Below are positions 17,993-28,738 of a DNA stretch of 64,000 nucleotides, one piece after another. A program made the translations under genes and the position numbers. The stretch spans positions 1,467,001 through 1,531,000 of the forward strand of contig NZ_JAUTAJ010000004.1 in the NCBI RefSeq assembly GCF_030818485.1. The letters run 5' to 3'. This DNA comes from Pseudoroseomonas cervicalis. GTDB lineage: Bacteria > Pseudomonadota > Alphaproteobacteria > Acetobacterales > Acetobacteraceae. Within the stretch, counting starts at the first letter, position 1. Every line of letters begins with the position of its first letter. The notes under the pieces were generated by a model, which had not been told where the DNA came from, made no database searches, and saw only the letters and a program-made list of their open reading frames with translations.

Positions 17993-19471
17993 TTAGCTGC
18001 CAATACCACCCAGGGCGAGATACTTCATCTCGATATACTCCTCGATGCCATGGCTCGAGCCCTCGCGGCCGAGGCCGGACTGCTTGAACCCGCCGAACGG
18101 CGCCTCGGCGGTCGAGATGATGCCCTCATTGATGCCGATGATGCCGTATTCCAGCGCCTCGGCCACCCGGAAGATGCGGCCGACATCGCGCGAGTAGAAA
18201 TAGGCGGCCAGGCCGAACTCGGTGTCGTTGGCGAGCTTGATCGCCTCTTCCTCGGTCTTGAAGCGGAACAGCGGCGCGACCGGGCCGAAGGTCTCCTCGC
18301 GGAAGATCACCGCCTCATGCGGCACATTGGCCAGCACGGTGGGCTGGAAGAAATTGCCGCCCTTCTCATGCGGCTTGCCGCCGGTGACGATGCTCGCACC
18401 CTTGGACAGCGCGTCCTCGATATGCGCCTGCACCTTCTTCACCGCATCGGCATTGATCAGCGGGCCCTGGGTGACCCCCTCCTCCATGCCATTGCCGACC
18501 TTCAGCTTCTCCACCGCCTCCTTCAGCTTGGCGGCGAAGGCGTCATAGACCCCCTCCTGCACCAGCACGCGGTTGGCGCAGACGCAGGTCTGCCCGGTGT
18601 TGCGGTACTTGGACGCGATGGCGCCCTTCACCGCCTCATCCAGATCGGCATCGTCGAAGACGATGAAGGGCGCGTTGCCGCCCAGCTCCATCGAGGTCTT
18701 CTTGATGGTCTCCGCGCATTGCGCCAGCAGCACGCGGCCGACCTCGGTCGAGCCGGTGAAGGACAGCTTGCGCACCAGCGGGTTGCCGGTCAGCTCCTTG
18801 CCGGTGCCGGAGGACGGGCCGGTGATGATGTTGCACACCCCCTTCGGCATGCCGGCGCGCTCGGCCAGCACGGCGATGGCCAGCGCCGAGAAGGGCGTCT
18901 GGCTGGCCGGGCGGATCACCCCGGTGCAGCCCGCGGCCCAGCCGGGCCCGGCCTTGCGGGTGATCATGGCGGCCGGGAAATTCCAGGGGGTGATGGCGGC
19001 GAAGACGCCGATCGGCTCCTTGGTCACCAGGATGCGGCGGCCCTTGGCGTTCTGCGGGATGGTCTCGCCATAGACGCGGCGGCCTTCCTCGGCGAACCAT
19101 TCGAAGAAGCTGGCGGCATAGGCCACCTCGCCCTTCGATTCCGCCAGCGGCTTGCCCTGCTCGGCGGTCATGATGGCGGCCAGATCGTCGGTGTTCTCGA
19201 CCATCAGCTGGGCCAGCTTGCGCAGGATCAGCCCGCGCTCGCGCGCCAGCATGGCGCGCCAGGCTGGCCAGGCGGCATTGGCGGCCTCGATGGCGCGGCG
19301 CGTCTCGGCCTCGCCCATCGAGGGCACGGTGCCGACCAGCTCGCCGGTGGCGGGGTTCTTCACCTCCAGCACCTTGCCGCTATCGGCCTGCACCCATTGC
19401 CCATCGATGTAATTGGCCTGCCGGAACAGGTCAGGGTCCTTCAGCGGCAGCTTGGCGACGGAGTCGAGCAT
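17993..19471 (-). CDS. gabD: NAD(P)-dependent succinate-semialdehyde dehydrogenase
   Basis: Aldehyde dehydrogenase that oxidises succinate semialdehyde to succinate (GABA degradation); 492 residues. Catalytic features are PWNFP (Asn164), MELGGNAPF (Glu262) and NTGQTCVCAN (Cys296), the CVC form being usual in GabD. The motif that is normally KPA in the cofactor site reads RPAS here (Arg187), a conservative change. The C-terminal PFGGFKQSGLGREG is typical of GabD. The gene stands alone; no gabT is visible. The stop is followed directly by repeat B1. Confidence 0.92.
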   Translation of the reverse strand: MLDSVAKLPLKDPDLFRQANYIDGQWVQADSGKVLEVKNPATGELVGTVPSMGEAETRRAIEAANAAWPAWRAMLARERGLILRKLAQLMVENTDDLAAIMTAEQGKPLAESKGEVAYAASFFEWFAEEGRRVYGETIPQNAKGRRILVTKEPIGVFAAITPWNFPAAMITRKAGPGWAAGCTGVIRPASQTPFSALAIAVLAERAGMPKGVCNIITGPSSGTGKELTGNPLVRKLSFTGSTEVGRVLLAQCAETIKKTSMELGGNAPFIVFDDADLDEAVKGAIASKYRNTGQTCVCANRVLVQEGVYDAFAAKLKEAVEKLKVGNGMEEGVTQGPLINADAVKKVQAHIEDALSKGASIVTGGKPHEKGGNFFQPTVLANVPHEAVIFREETFGPVAPLFRFKTEEEAIKLANDTEFGLAAYFYSRDVGRIFRVAEALEYGIIGINEGIISTAEAPFGGFKQSGLGREGSSHGIEEYIEMKYLALGGIGS

Positions 19472-19607
19472 GACGGTTCTCTCCCGATGCGGCGGTCCGC
19501 CCGATGCGGCGTTCCGTCTGGTCGGTGAAAGTTAGGCAGCCCCCGCGCCGCTGTCAGCCCACCGCACGGCCGCTTGCGCGGCCCCGGGGCGGTGGCGTGT
19601 CGGATTG

Positions 19608-20036
19608 TCAGGCGAGCATGCCGCCGCTGCCGCCCCGGCCGCTGCCGGCATAGGCGGAGAGCGCCGCCGCCAGCGCCTCCTGCCGCTGCTGGCGCAGCGC
19701 CGCGCTGGCCGAGTCGGGCGCGCCGGCGGCGGGCTCGGCCAGGGCCGCGGTGTCGCTCTCCCCGGCGGCGGGGGGCGGCGCCGCGCGCAGGGCGCTACCC
19801 TCCGAGTCGTCCGCCGGCTTGGCCTGGCCGCCCTGCAGCTGCAGCAGGCCGGAGAGGCTGCCCTCCGCCAGGCGCGGCAGGCTGCCCAGCACCGGCGCGG
19901 CGGTGGCGGCGCTGGCGCCCTGCCCTTGCCGGCCCTCCTCGGGCTTGTTCGGGCTGGCGCTAGTGATGTTCAGCTGCTGGGCGGAGACGCGTTGCAGAAC
20001 CCCGACCGCCAGGCCGGACAGGATGGAGAGGGACAT
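19608..20036 (-). CDS. Hypothetical protein, low complexity
   Basis: Unrecognised protein of 142 residues, rich in Ala, Gly, Ser and Gln. It starts MSLSILSGLAVGVLQ (a short amphipathic or hydrophobic stretch), continues with a Pro/Ala/Asp/Glu-rich disordered middle and ends with an Ala-rich helix and the Gly-rich tail GSGRGGSGG. AGGAGGC precedes the ATG at ribosome-binding distance, which supports translation. It lies between gabD and the small membrane protein gene, same strand. No function is suggested. Confidence 0.55.
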   Translation of the reverse strand: MSLSILSGLAVGVLQRVSAQQLNITSASPNKPEEGRQGQGASAATAAPVLGSLPRLAEGSLSGLLQLQGGQAKPADDSEGSALRAAPPPAAGESDTAALAEPAAGAPDSASAALRQQRQEALAAALSAYAGSGRGGSGGMLA

Positions 20037-20165
20037 GCGGGCCTCCTCGCTGCGGATCGCCGAGGGGCCTGCAAGCGGGGTGCCACGGCCAGGCCCTTGA
20101 AAGGAAAGGCGTTGCCGGCCGGGTGCGGCAGGATCTGCCCGGCAGGAATTGCCGGGCGGGGCCGC

Positions 20166-20666
20166 TCAGGCCGGCTGGCCGCCGGGGGCCGGCAGGCCGT
20201 GCACGGCGAGGTCCAGCGCCTCCAGCCAGGCGCCGGCCTGCAAGGCGCGGGCGATGCGGCGGGAGACCACCCAGCGCGGGGTCGTCTTCTCCAGCATGAT
20301 GGCGCCCCAGACCACGGCGCCGAGCCCCAGCAGCGGCACCGCATGCAGCCAGAGCAGCACGGTGACGATGCCGCCATGCAGCGGCGCCAGCCAGGCGGTG
20401 AGGATGACGCTGAGCGCCGCCATCACCAGCACCAGCGCGATGATCAGGTCGAGCCGCGCCAGGCGCTGGCACAGCGCCACCTCCTGCCGCAGCCGCGGCA
20501 GGGCGATGTTCAGCGGATCCTCCACCATCGGCGCCCCGCCCCGGCTGGCGAGGTAGCGGCGGGCCATGAATTCGGTGCGGGCGCGGCTGGTCCAGGGCAT
20601 CGGGGAGAACTCCGCAATCGTCGCGCGGGCGGGGGGCGTATGGTGCAGTGCAATATGCGCCTGCAT
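20166..20666 (-). CDS. Hypothetical membrane protein with two predicted transmembrane segments
   Basis: Unrecognised protein of 166 residues. A basic N-terminal region (MPWTSRARTEFMARRYL) leads to two hydrophobic segments (LDLIIALVLVMAALSVILTA and IVTVLLWLHAVPLLGLGAVV) in a hairpin, followed by a charged amphipathic tail. The ATG chosen is preceded by GAGGG at ribosome-binding distance; an upstream in-frame start would add 28 residues. The opposite strand has no better frame. No known domain recognised. Confidence 0.65.
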   Translation of the reverse strand: MQAHIALHHTPPARATIAEFSPMPWTSRARTEFMARRYLASRGGAPMVEDPLNIALPRLRQEVALCQRLARLDLIIALVLVMAALSVILTAWLAPLHGGIVTVLLWLHAVPLLGLGAVVWGAIMLEKTTPRWVVSRRIARALQAGAWLEALDLAVHGLPAPGGQPA

Positions 20667-20781
20667 CGGTCCCTCTGCCAAGCGATCCTGTGCCGCTTCG
20701 GTTGCGTCACAGGGCCGCATGCCCGCCAAGGTTACCGTCCACACCCGCAAGGAGGCGTGAAGCGCGGTGCCCAGCGCGGCG

Positions 20782-21684
20782 TCAGGCGGGCTGGGCGCGG
20801 ATGAAGTCGATGAAGGCCCGCAGCGGCGCCGGCACCAGCCGCCGCCCCGGATAATACAGGAAAGGGCCGGAAAAGGACTGCCACCAGGGCTCCAGCACCG
20901 GCAGCAGCGCGCCGCTGTCGAGATGCGGCTGCAGCCAGGCCTCGAACAGGTAGATCATCCCGGTGCCGGCCAGCGCCGCCTCCACCGCCAGGTCGGTGGC
21001 GCCGCCGATGCCCACCAGCAGCGGCCCGCGCGGCTCCACCCGCACCAGCTCCCGGCCGCGCTCGAACTCCCACACCATCATGGCGCCGCTGCTGAAGCGG
21101 CCGCGCAGGCAGGGATAGTCCAGCAAGTCGCGCGGATGGCCGGGCATGCCATGCCGCCGCAGCAGCGCCGGCGCGGCGGCCAGCGCGTAGCGCTGCACCC
21201 GCGGCCCGATCGGCACGGCGATCATGTCCTGCTCCAGCCGCTCATCATAGCGGATGCCCGCATCGCAGCCGGCGCCGAGCAGGTCGACAAAGCCATCCTC
21301 CGCCGTCACCTCCAGCTGGATCTCGGGATAGGCGGCCAGGAAGCTGGGCACGATGCGCGGCAGCACCAGCCGCGCCGCGCTGACCGGCACATTCAGCCGC
21401 AGCGTGCCCGCCGGCCGGTCGCGGAACAGATTGACCACGTCGAGCGCCGCCTCGACCTCGCCCAGGGCCGGGCCCAGCCGCTCCAGCAGCCGCGCCCCGG
21501 CCTCGGTCGGCCCCACGCTGCGGGTGGTCCGGTGCAGCAGGCGCACGCCAAGCGCGGCCTCCAGCCGCCGCACCGCCTCGCTGACGCCGGAGGGGCTGGC
21601 GCCGAGCTGCCGTGCCGCGTCGCGGAAGCCCCCTGCCCGCGCCACGGCCAGGAAGGCGTTCAGGTCGTTGAGATCCGCCGCCAT
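20782..21684 (-). CDS. LysR-family transcriptional regulator
   Basis: DNA-binding regulator, 300 residues, with the N-terminal winged helix (FRDAARQLGASPSGVSEAVR) and a substrate-binding-like effector domain. The HRTTRSVGPTEAG stretch matches the branch of LysR proteins (AaeR/DsdC/YafC-like) that often sit opposite oxidoreductase genes. It is divergent from the aldo/keto reductase gene and the spacer has an inverted repeat (21696-21712), so it probably controls that gene. Confidence 0.93.
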   Translation of the reverse strand: MAADLNDLNAFLAVARAGGFRDAARQLGASPSGVSEAVRRLEAALGVRLLHRTTRSVGPTEAGARLLERLGPALGEVEAALDVVNLFRDRPAGTLRLNVPVSAARLVLPRIVPSFLAAYPEIQLEVTAEDGFVDLLGAGCDAGIRYDERLEQDMIAVPIGPRVQRYALAAAPALLRRHGMPGHPRDLLDYPCLRGRFSSGAMMVWEFERGRELVRVEPRGPLLVGIGGATDLAVEAALAGTGMIYLFEAWLQPHLDSGALLPVLEPWWQSFSGPFLYYPGRRLVPAPLRAFIDFIRAQPA

Positions 21685-21695
21685 TGTCCGCCATC

Positions 21696-21712
21696 CCGCA
21701 CAGCCCGTGCGG
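21696..21712. promoter_or_regulatory. Inverted repeat, candidate LysR operator
   Basis: Perfect 6-bp arms CCGCAC and GTGCGG separated by AGCCC, 11 bp upstream of the LysR start and 65 bp upstream of the aldo/keto reductase ATG, in their 93-bp shared spacer. Position and symmetry fit an autoregulatory operator; binding is an inference. Confidence 0.5.
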
Positions 21713-21777
21713 ATTGTGCCCGATTATCGCGCCCGGCCAAGCGGCCTAGATCGGACCCATCGCAGAGGAGAACCAGC

Positions 21778-22659
21778 ATGACCCGCATCGACCGCGCCGG
21801 TACCTATCGCCTGGGCAGCCGCCCGGTGCACCGCCTGGGCTATGGCGCCATGCAGCTGGCCGGCCCCGGCGTCTTCGGCCCGCCGCGCGACCGGGAAGCG
21901 GCGCTGGCCGTGCTGCGCGAGGCCGTCGCCGCCGGGGTGGACCATATCGACACCAGCGATTTCTACGGGCCGCACGTCACCAACCGGCTGATCCGCGAGG
22001 CGCTTTCTCCCTATCCCGGGAATCTCACCCTGGTGACCAAGGTCGGCGCGGTGCGCGACGACAAGGCCGCCTGGCTGCCGGCCATCGGCGCCGCCGACCT
22101 GATCCGGGCGGTGGAGGACAACCTGAAGAATCTCGGCCTGGATGTGCTGGAGGTGGTCAATCTGCGCATCATGTTCGATGTGCACGGCCCGGCCGAGGGC
22201 TCGATCGAGGCGCCGCTGACCGCGCTGGCCGAGCTGCAGCGCCAGGGCAAGATCCGCCATATCGGGCTGAGCAACGTCACCGCCGCGCAGCTCGCGCAGG
22301 GCCAGGGCATCTGCGAGATCGTCTGCGTGCAGAACCAGTACAACCTGGCGCATCGGGGCGATGATGCGCTGATCGACGATCTGGCGCGGCAGGGCATCGC
22401 CTATGTGCCCTTCTTCCCGCTGGGCGGCTTCAGCCCGCTGCAATCCTCGGCGCTGTCCGGGGTGGCGCGGCAGCTCGGCGCCACGCCGATGCAGGTGGCG
22501 CTGGCCTGGCTGCTGCGCCGCGCGCCCAATATCCTGCTGATCCCGGGCACCTCTTCGGTCGCGCATCTGCGGGAGAATCTGGCGGCGGCCGAGCTGGTCC
22601 TGCCGGAGGCGGTGCTGCCGGTGCTGGAGGGCATCGGCGCCACCGGCACCGGGTCCTGA
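21778..22659 (+). CDS. Aldo/keto reductase (YdbC/PdxI-like)
   Basis: NADPH-dependent TIM-barrel oxidoreductase, 293 residues. Catalytic Asp58, Tyr63 (HIDTSDFYGPH) and Lys88 (LVTKVG) are present. The usual catalytic His at the end of strand 4 is replaced: the strand reads EVVNLRIM, as in the YdbC/pyridoxal-reductase branch. The C-terminal cofactor stretch LIPGTSSVAHLRENL is intact. The ATG follows AGAGGAG. A divergent LysR gene probably regulates it. The substrate is not known from sequence; pyridoxal reduction is a possibility from the branch resemblance. Confidence 0.9.
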   Translation: MTRIDRAGTYRLGSRPVHRLGYGAMQLAGPGVFGPPRDREAALAVLREAVAAGVDHIDTSDFYGPHVTNRLIREALSPYPGNLTLVTKVGAVRDDKAAWLPAIGAADLIRAVEDNLKNLGLDVLEVVNLRIMFDVHGPAEGSIEAPLTALAELQRQGKIRHIGLSNVTAAQLAQGQGICEIVCVQNQYNLAHRGDDALIDDLARQGIAYVPFFPLGGFSPLQSSALSGVARQLGATPMQVALAWLLRRAPNILLIPGTSSVAHLRENLAAAELVLPEAVLPVLEGIGATGTGS

Positions 22660-22665
22660 GGCCGG

Positions 22666-22689
22666 GCGGGCGGGGCCGGCCCCGCCCGC
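22666..22689. terminator. GC-rich perfect palindrome between convergent genes
   Basis: A 24-bp perfect palindrome (half GCGGGCGGGGCC) lies between the convergent aldo/keto reductase and Bug receptor genes. It could act as a bidirectional terminator, though no T tract follows on either strand. Confidence 0.45.
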
Positions 22690-22695
22690 GCCTGC

Positions 22696-23676
22696 TCACT
22701 CCACCCGGCCGATCCGCTGCACGGCGCGGGTCAGGCGCTGCGTGTCCGCCGCGACGAAGCGGGCGAAATCGGCGCTGTCCTGATAGGCCAGCGGGCTGCC
22801 CGCCGCCTCCAGCGCGCGGCGCAGCGCCGCATCCTCGGCGCAGGCGGTGCGCAGCGCCTGGCCCCAGCGCTCCAGCACCGGGGCGGGGGTGGCCACGGGG
22901 AGGAAAACGCCCGACCAGATGTAGAACTCGACCTCGGGGAAGCCGCGCTCGATGAAGGTCGGCACCTCCTCGAAGCCGGCGATGCGCTCCCGCCCCCAGC
23001 AGGCCAGCGCCCGCAGCCGGCCTTCCTTCACATGCGGCAGCGCCGGGCCGGGGCCGGAGGCCAGCGCCTCGATGGTGCCGGAGAGCAGCGCCGTCAGCGC
23101 CGGGCCACCGCCCTGGAAGGGCACATGCAGCAGGTCGATCGACGCCGCGCCGGTCAGCATCGCCATCGCCACATGCAAAGTGGAGTAGTTGCCGGCCGAG
23201 CCATAGGTGATGGAGCCCGGCCGCGCCCTGGCGGCGTCGACGAACTCGGCCAGGGTCTTCCAGGGCGCGCTGGCCGGCACCAGCAGCACGGTGGGGTCGG
23301 CGGTGATGCGCGCCACCGGCACCAGCTGCTCCATGGTGTAGGCGGGGCTGCGGCCCATGATGCGCTCGCTCTCCGGCAGCACGCCGAGCGAGGAGAGCGC
23401 CATCAGCGCCGTGTAGCCATCCGGCGCGGCGCGGGCCACGCTGGCGCTGCCCAGGATGCCGCCGGCGCCGGGGCGGTTCACCACCGGCACCGCCTGGCCG
23501 AAGATGCGCTCCAGCGCGGCGGCGACGGGCCTGGCCGCGACATCGGCCTGCCCGCCGGGCGGGAAGGCCACCACCATCTGCACCGGCCGGCTGGGCCAGC
23601 TCCCCTGCGCCCGCGCGCCCTGCGGCGCGAGACCGGCCGCGCCCGCGGCCATCAGCAGCCCTCGACGAGACAGCAT
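22696..23676 (-). CDS. Tripartite tricarboxylate transporter (Bug-family) substrate-binding protein
   Basis: Periplasmic carboxylate receptor, 326 residues. The signal peptide has an Arg-Arg pair at residues 4-5 and ends ARA-QG near residue 24. Family motifs MVVAFPPGGQAD and VVNRPGAGG are present. It lies 112 bp downstream of the FAH-family hydrolase gene on the same strand, so receptor and enzyme may serve one carboxylate pathway under the GntR regulator. No membrane subunits nearby. Confidence 0.93.
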   Translation of the reverse strand: MLSRRGLLMAAGAAGLAPQGARAQGSWPSRPVQMVVAFPPGGQADVAARPVAAALERIFGQAVPVVNRPGAGGILGSASVARAAPDGYTALMALSSLGVLPESERIMGRSPAYTMEQLVPVARITADPTVLLVPASAPWKTLAEFVDAARARPGSITYGSAGNYSTLHVAMAMLTGAASIDLLHVPFQGGGPALTALLSGTIEALASGPGPALPHVKEGRLRALACWGRERIAGFEEVPTFIERGFPEVEFYIWSGVFLPVATPAPVLERWGQALRTACAEDAALRRALEAAGSPLAYQDSADFARFVAADTQRLTRAVQRIGRVE

Positions 23677-23788
23677 CTGTTTCCTCCTGGTCCTGTCCGG
23701 ACCTGACGGGGCGGAGCGCGATCTCTCGCCGCGCTTCCGACCCCCCTTCCCTCATTTGGCTCCCGCCAGGCCCGCGGCCGGGCGCCGT

Positions 23789-24679
23789 TCAGCCCGTCCG
23801 GCGCAGCCGGTTGCGGATGCGGCCGATGCCCTCGATGGCGCATTCGACGACATCGCCCTCGCGCAGGAAGCGCGGCGGCCTGAAGCCGATGCCCACCCCT
23901 TCCGGCGTGCCGGTGGCGATGACATCGCCCGGCAGCAGCGCCATGCTGCGCGAGATGGTCTCGATCAGCTCCGGCACGTCGAAGATCAGGTCGGCGGTCG
24001 AGGCATCCTGCCGCGCCTCGCCATTCACCTGGCAGGTGATGCGCATCGGCCGCGCGCCGATCTCGTCGGCGGTGACGATCCAGGGGCCCATCGGGCAGAA
24101 GCCGTCGATGCCCTTGCCCAGCAGCCACTGCTTGTGCGTGCCCTGCAGGTCGCGCGCGGTGACGTCGTTGACGAGGGTGTAGCCGAAGACGTGCCGCAGC
24201 GCGTCCTGGCGGGCGATGTTGCGGCCGCCCTGGCCGATCACCACGGCGAGCTCCGCCTCGTAATCGACGCCCTGGTCCAGGCCGGGCCAGAGCGGGATGT
24301 CGTCCCAGGGGCCGGAGATCGAGGTGTAGGGCTTGCTGAAGATGATCGGCGCCTTCGGCACCGCATCCGCGGCACTGGTCGAGGAGGAATCATAGCCGCT
24401 GCCGGCGAATTCCTTCGCATGGGCGTGGTAGTTCTTGCCGACGCAGAAGATGTTGCGCGGCGGGTTGGGCAGCGGCGCCAGCAGCTTTTCCTCCGGCAGC
24501 GCCTGGCCCGGGCCGGTGGGCTCCGGGATGCGGGCGCCGCCGGCCAGCGCCGCGATCACCCCCGCCATGTCGGATGGCAGGCCCGGCGCCAGCTCGGCCA
24601 GGGGCCAGTAGCGCTGCCCCTCCGCATCCACCCGCACGGGCTGCGGCACCCCCTCGATCAGCAGCATGGCCAGGCGCAT
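23789..24679 (-). CDS. Fumarylacetoacetate hydrolase (FAH) family protein
   Basis: Metal-dependent C-C hydrolase, isomerase or decarboxylase of the FAH superfamily, 296 residues. The N-terminal extension precedes the core beginning NIFCVGKNYHAHAKE. Metal ligands are in YEAELAVVIG and the following VNDVTARD. The C-terminal LLPGDVIATGTPEGVG is the family hallmark. Members cleave acylpyruvates or 2-hydroxy-hepta-dienedioate-type intermediates of aromatic degradation; the exact reaction cannot be read here. It is divergent from a GntR regulator gene 52 bp away and followed by a Bug receptor. Confidence 0.91.
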   Translation of the reverse strand: MRLAMLLIEGVPQPVRVDAEGQRYWPLAELAPGLPSDMAGVIAALAGGARIPEPTGPGQALPEEKLLAPLPNPPRNIFCVGKNYHAHAKEFAGSGYDSSSTSAADAVPKAPIIFSKPYTSISGPWDDIPLWPGLDQGVDYEAELAVVIGQGGRNIARQDALRHVFGYTLVNDVTARDLQGTHKQWLLGKGIDGFCPMGPWIVTADEIGARPMRITCQVNGEARQDASTADLIFDVPELIETISRSMALLPGDVIATGTPEGVGIGFRPPRFLREGDVVECAIEGIGRIRNRLRRTG

Positions 24680-24715
24680 CGGCGATCATCCCCTATACCA
24701 ATTTGGCTTTTCATT

Positions 24716-24738
24716 GAACCAATAGCGCAGTATGGTTC
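24716..24738. promoter_or_regulatory. Inverted repeat, candidate GntR operator
   Basis: Near-perfect dyad GAACCAATA ... TATGGTTC in the FAH-GntR spacer. The right arm overlaps the first possible ATG of the regulator gene (24732), so bound regulator would block its own translation start region or promoter. A second ATG at 24744 lies outside the dyad. The region is AT-rich for this genome. Confidence 0.5.
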
Positions 24739-25424
24739 ATCCAATGGTTGACCCAGTCAAGACCGAAGACTCCTCGGCCGCCGCCCGGCTGCAGGCGCTG
24801 CTGGAGCGCGAGCTGCTCTCCGGCACCTGGGCCGAGGGCGCGCGCCTGCCGACCGAGCGGGCGCTGAGCGAGACCTATGGCGTGGCGCGCAACACGCTGC
24901 GCCGGGCGCTGGACGGGCTGGAGCGGGCCGGGCTGGTGGAGCGCCATGTCGGCCGCGGCACCTTCCGCCGCACCGCCCCCCCGCCCGCCGCGCTGGAGGA
25001 GGAGGCGCTGAGCCCCGCCGCCGTGATGGAATGCCGCCTGCTGCTGGAGCCGGAGCTGATCGGCCTGGCGGTGCTGCGCGCGACACCGGCGGATCTGGCG
25101 CGCATCCAGGCCTGCCTGCGCGGCACGGACGAGGCCGCCTCCCTGGCCGAGTTCGAGCATTGGGACGCGGCGCTGCACGACGCCTTCGCGGTCGCCACCC
25201 ACAATGCGGCCGTGCTGGGCATGAGCCGCTCGCTGGCGCGGGTGCGGGAGCGCACCGATTGGGGGGCGCTGAAGGCGCGCGGCGACACGCCCGCGCACCG
25301 GGCGCGGCTGCAGGCACAGCATCATGAGATGGTCGAGGCGCTGCAGCGGCGCGACCGCGACCGCGCGCGGCTGGTGATGCGGGCGCATCTCCTGCTGATC
25401 CAGGCGGTGATGGCCGGGGAGTAG
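24732..25424 (+). CDS. GntR-family transcriptional regulator (FCD/FadR type)
   Basis: DNA-binding regulator, 230 residues. The N-terminal GntR winged helix shows GARLPTERALSETYGVARNTLRRAL and then RHVGRGTF. The C-terminal part is an all-helical FCD-type effector domain with the metal or ligand residues in FEHWDAALHDAF and the later HHEMVEAL. No Shine-Dalgarno sequence is clear before either ATG (24732 or 24744). It is divergent from the FAH-family gene and most likely represses it and itself through the dyad in the spacer. Confidence 0.92.
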   Translation: MVHPMVDPVKTEDSSAAARLQALLERELLSGTWAEGARLPTERALSETYGVARNTLRRALDGLERAGLVERHVGRGTFRRTAPPPAALEEEALSPAAVMECRLLLEPELIGLAVLRATPADLARIQACLRGTDEAASLAEFEHWDAALHDAFAVATHNAAVLGMSRSLARVRERTDWGALKARGDTPAHRARLQAQHHEMVEALQRRDRDRARLVMRAHLLLIQAVMAGE

Positions 25425-25502
25425 CGGCCGGATCGGCGGCGAAGGGCGCGCGCCCGCCGCGAAGCCGGAAGGCCCGGCGTCGCGGCGGTGGCGGGCCGGC
25501 GG

Positions 25503-27325
<1,823 letters not shown>

Positions 27326-27326
<1 letters not shown>

Positions 27327-28648
27327 TACTTCGTCTCCTTGCGGCGGGCGGCGCGGAAGGCGGCCGATCCCCCTGGCTTCTCCACGGCGCGGGCGCGGGC
27401 GAAGGCCAGCGCATCCGCCGCCACATCCTTGGTCAGCACCGATCCGGCCGCCGTCATCGACCCGTCGCCCAGCCGGATCGGCGCCACCAGCGTGCTGTGC
27501 GAGCCGACGAACACCCCCGCCCCGATCTCGGTGCGGAACTTGCCGAAGCCGTCGTAATTGCAGGTGATGGTGCCGGCGCCGATATTGCTGCCGGCGCCGA
27601 TGCTGGCATCGCCCAGATAGCTGAGATGGTTGGCCTTCGCCCCCTCCCCCAGCACGGCGTTCTTCAGCTCGACGAAATTGCCGACATGGGCGCGTGGGCC
27701 GACATCGGTCCCCGGGCGCAGCCTTGCGAAGGGGCCGATGATCGCGCCCTGCCGCACCACGCAGCCCTCGAGATGCGAGAAGGCGCGGATCTCGACGCCA
27801 TCCTCCACCGTGACACCAGGGGCGAAGACCACATTCGGCCCCACCACCACGTCGCGGCCGAGCCACGTGTCATGGCTGAACACCACGCTCTCCGGCTGGA
27901 TCAGGGTGGCGCCATTCTCCATCGCCTCGCGCCGCAGCCGGGCCTGGATCTCGGCCTCGGCGGCGGCCAGCTCGACACGGCTGTTGATGCCGCGCAGCTC
28001 CGCCTCCGGCGCCTCCACCGCGCGCACGCGCTGGCCCTCGGCCACCGCCAGCGGCACGACATCGGGCAGATAGTATTCGCCGGCGCGGTTGTCGTTGCGC
28101 ACGCCGCGCAGCCAGCGGAACAGATCCGCCGCCGGGGCGCAGAGCACGCCGGCATTGCACAGCCCGATGCCGCGCTCGGCCTCCGACGCATCGGCCCATT
28201 CGACGATGCGGGTGACGTCACCCGCCGCATCCTGCAGCACGCGGCCATACTTGGCCGGGTCGCCGGGGCGCATCGCCAGCAGGGCCAGCCCGGCCTCCTC
28301 CCGCGCGGCGCGCAGGCGCTTCAGCGTGTCGGGCGTGATCAGCGGATTGTCGGCATAGAGCACGGCGACATCGCCGGGGAAATCGCCGAGCAGCGTGGCG
28401 GCCTGCAGCGCGGCATGGCCGGTGCCCAGGCGCTCGGCCTGCACCACGGTCACATGCGGCGCGGCGGCCTTTTCCAGCGCCGGCATGTCGGGGCCGACCA
28501 CCACCACCAGGCGGTCGAACACCCCCTCGCAGGCGGCGATCAGGTGGTTGAGCATCGGTCGCCCGGCAAGCGGATGCAGCGCCTTGGGCAGGCGGCTCTT
28601 CATGCGGGTGCCGAGACCGGCGGCGAGCAGGATGGCAGCAGCGGACAT
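27326..28648 (-). CDS. glmU: Bifunctional UDP-GlcNAc pyrophosphorylase / glucosamine-1-phosphate acetyltransferase
   Basis: Makes UDP-GlcNAc for peptidoglycan and lipid A; 440 residues from the ATG at 28648, slightly short for the family. The uridyltransferase domain starts AAAILLAAGLGTRMKS, with YADNPLITPDT further on (YADNP where many relatives have YGDVP). The left-handed beta-helix acetyltransferase domain has NFVELKNAVLG and TITCNYDGFGK. The ATG was chosen because it places the nucleotide-binding loop at residues 8-15; a longer start would add 12 residues. It is followed at once by glmS. Divergent from gph. Confidence 0.96.
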
Positions 28649-28738
28649 GCGGCTGGATGTGCCGGACCCACCCAATCCGGGCAAGGGCTTACGGCGTCAC
28701 TTCGCATTGCCGCACGAAACATGGCAAAGCTGGCTTCC

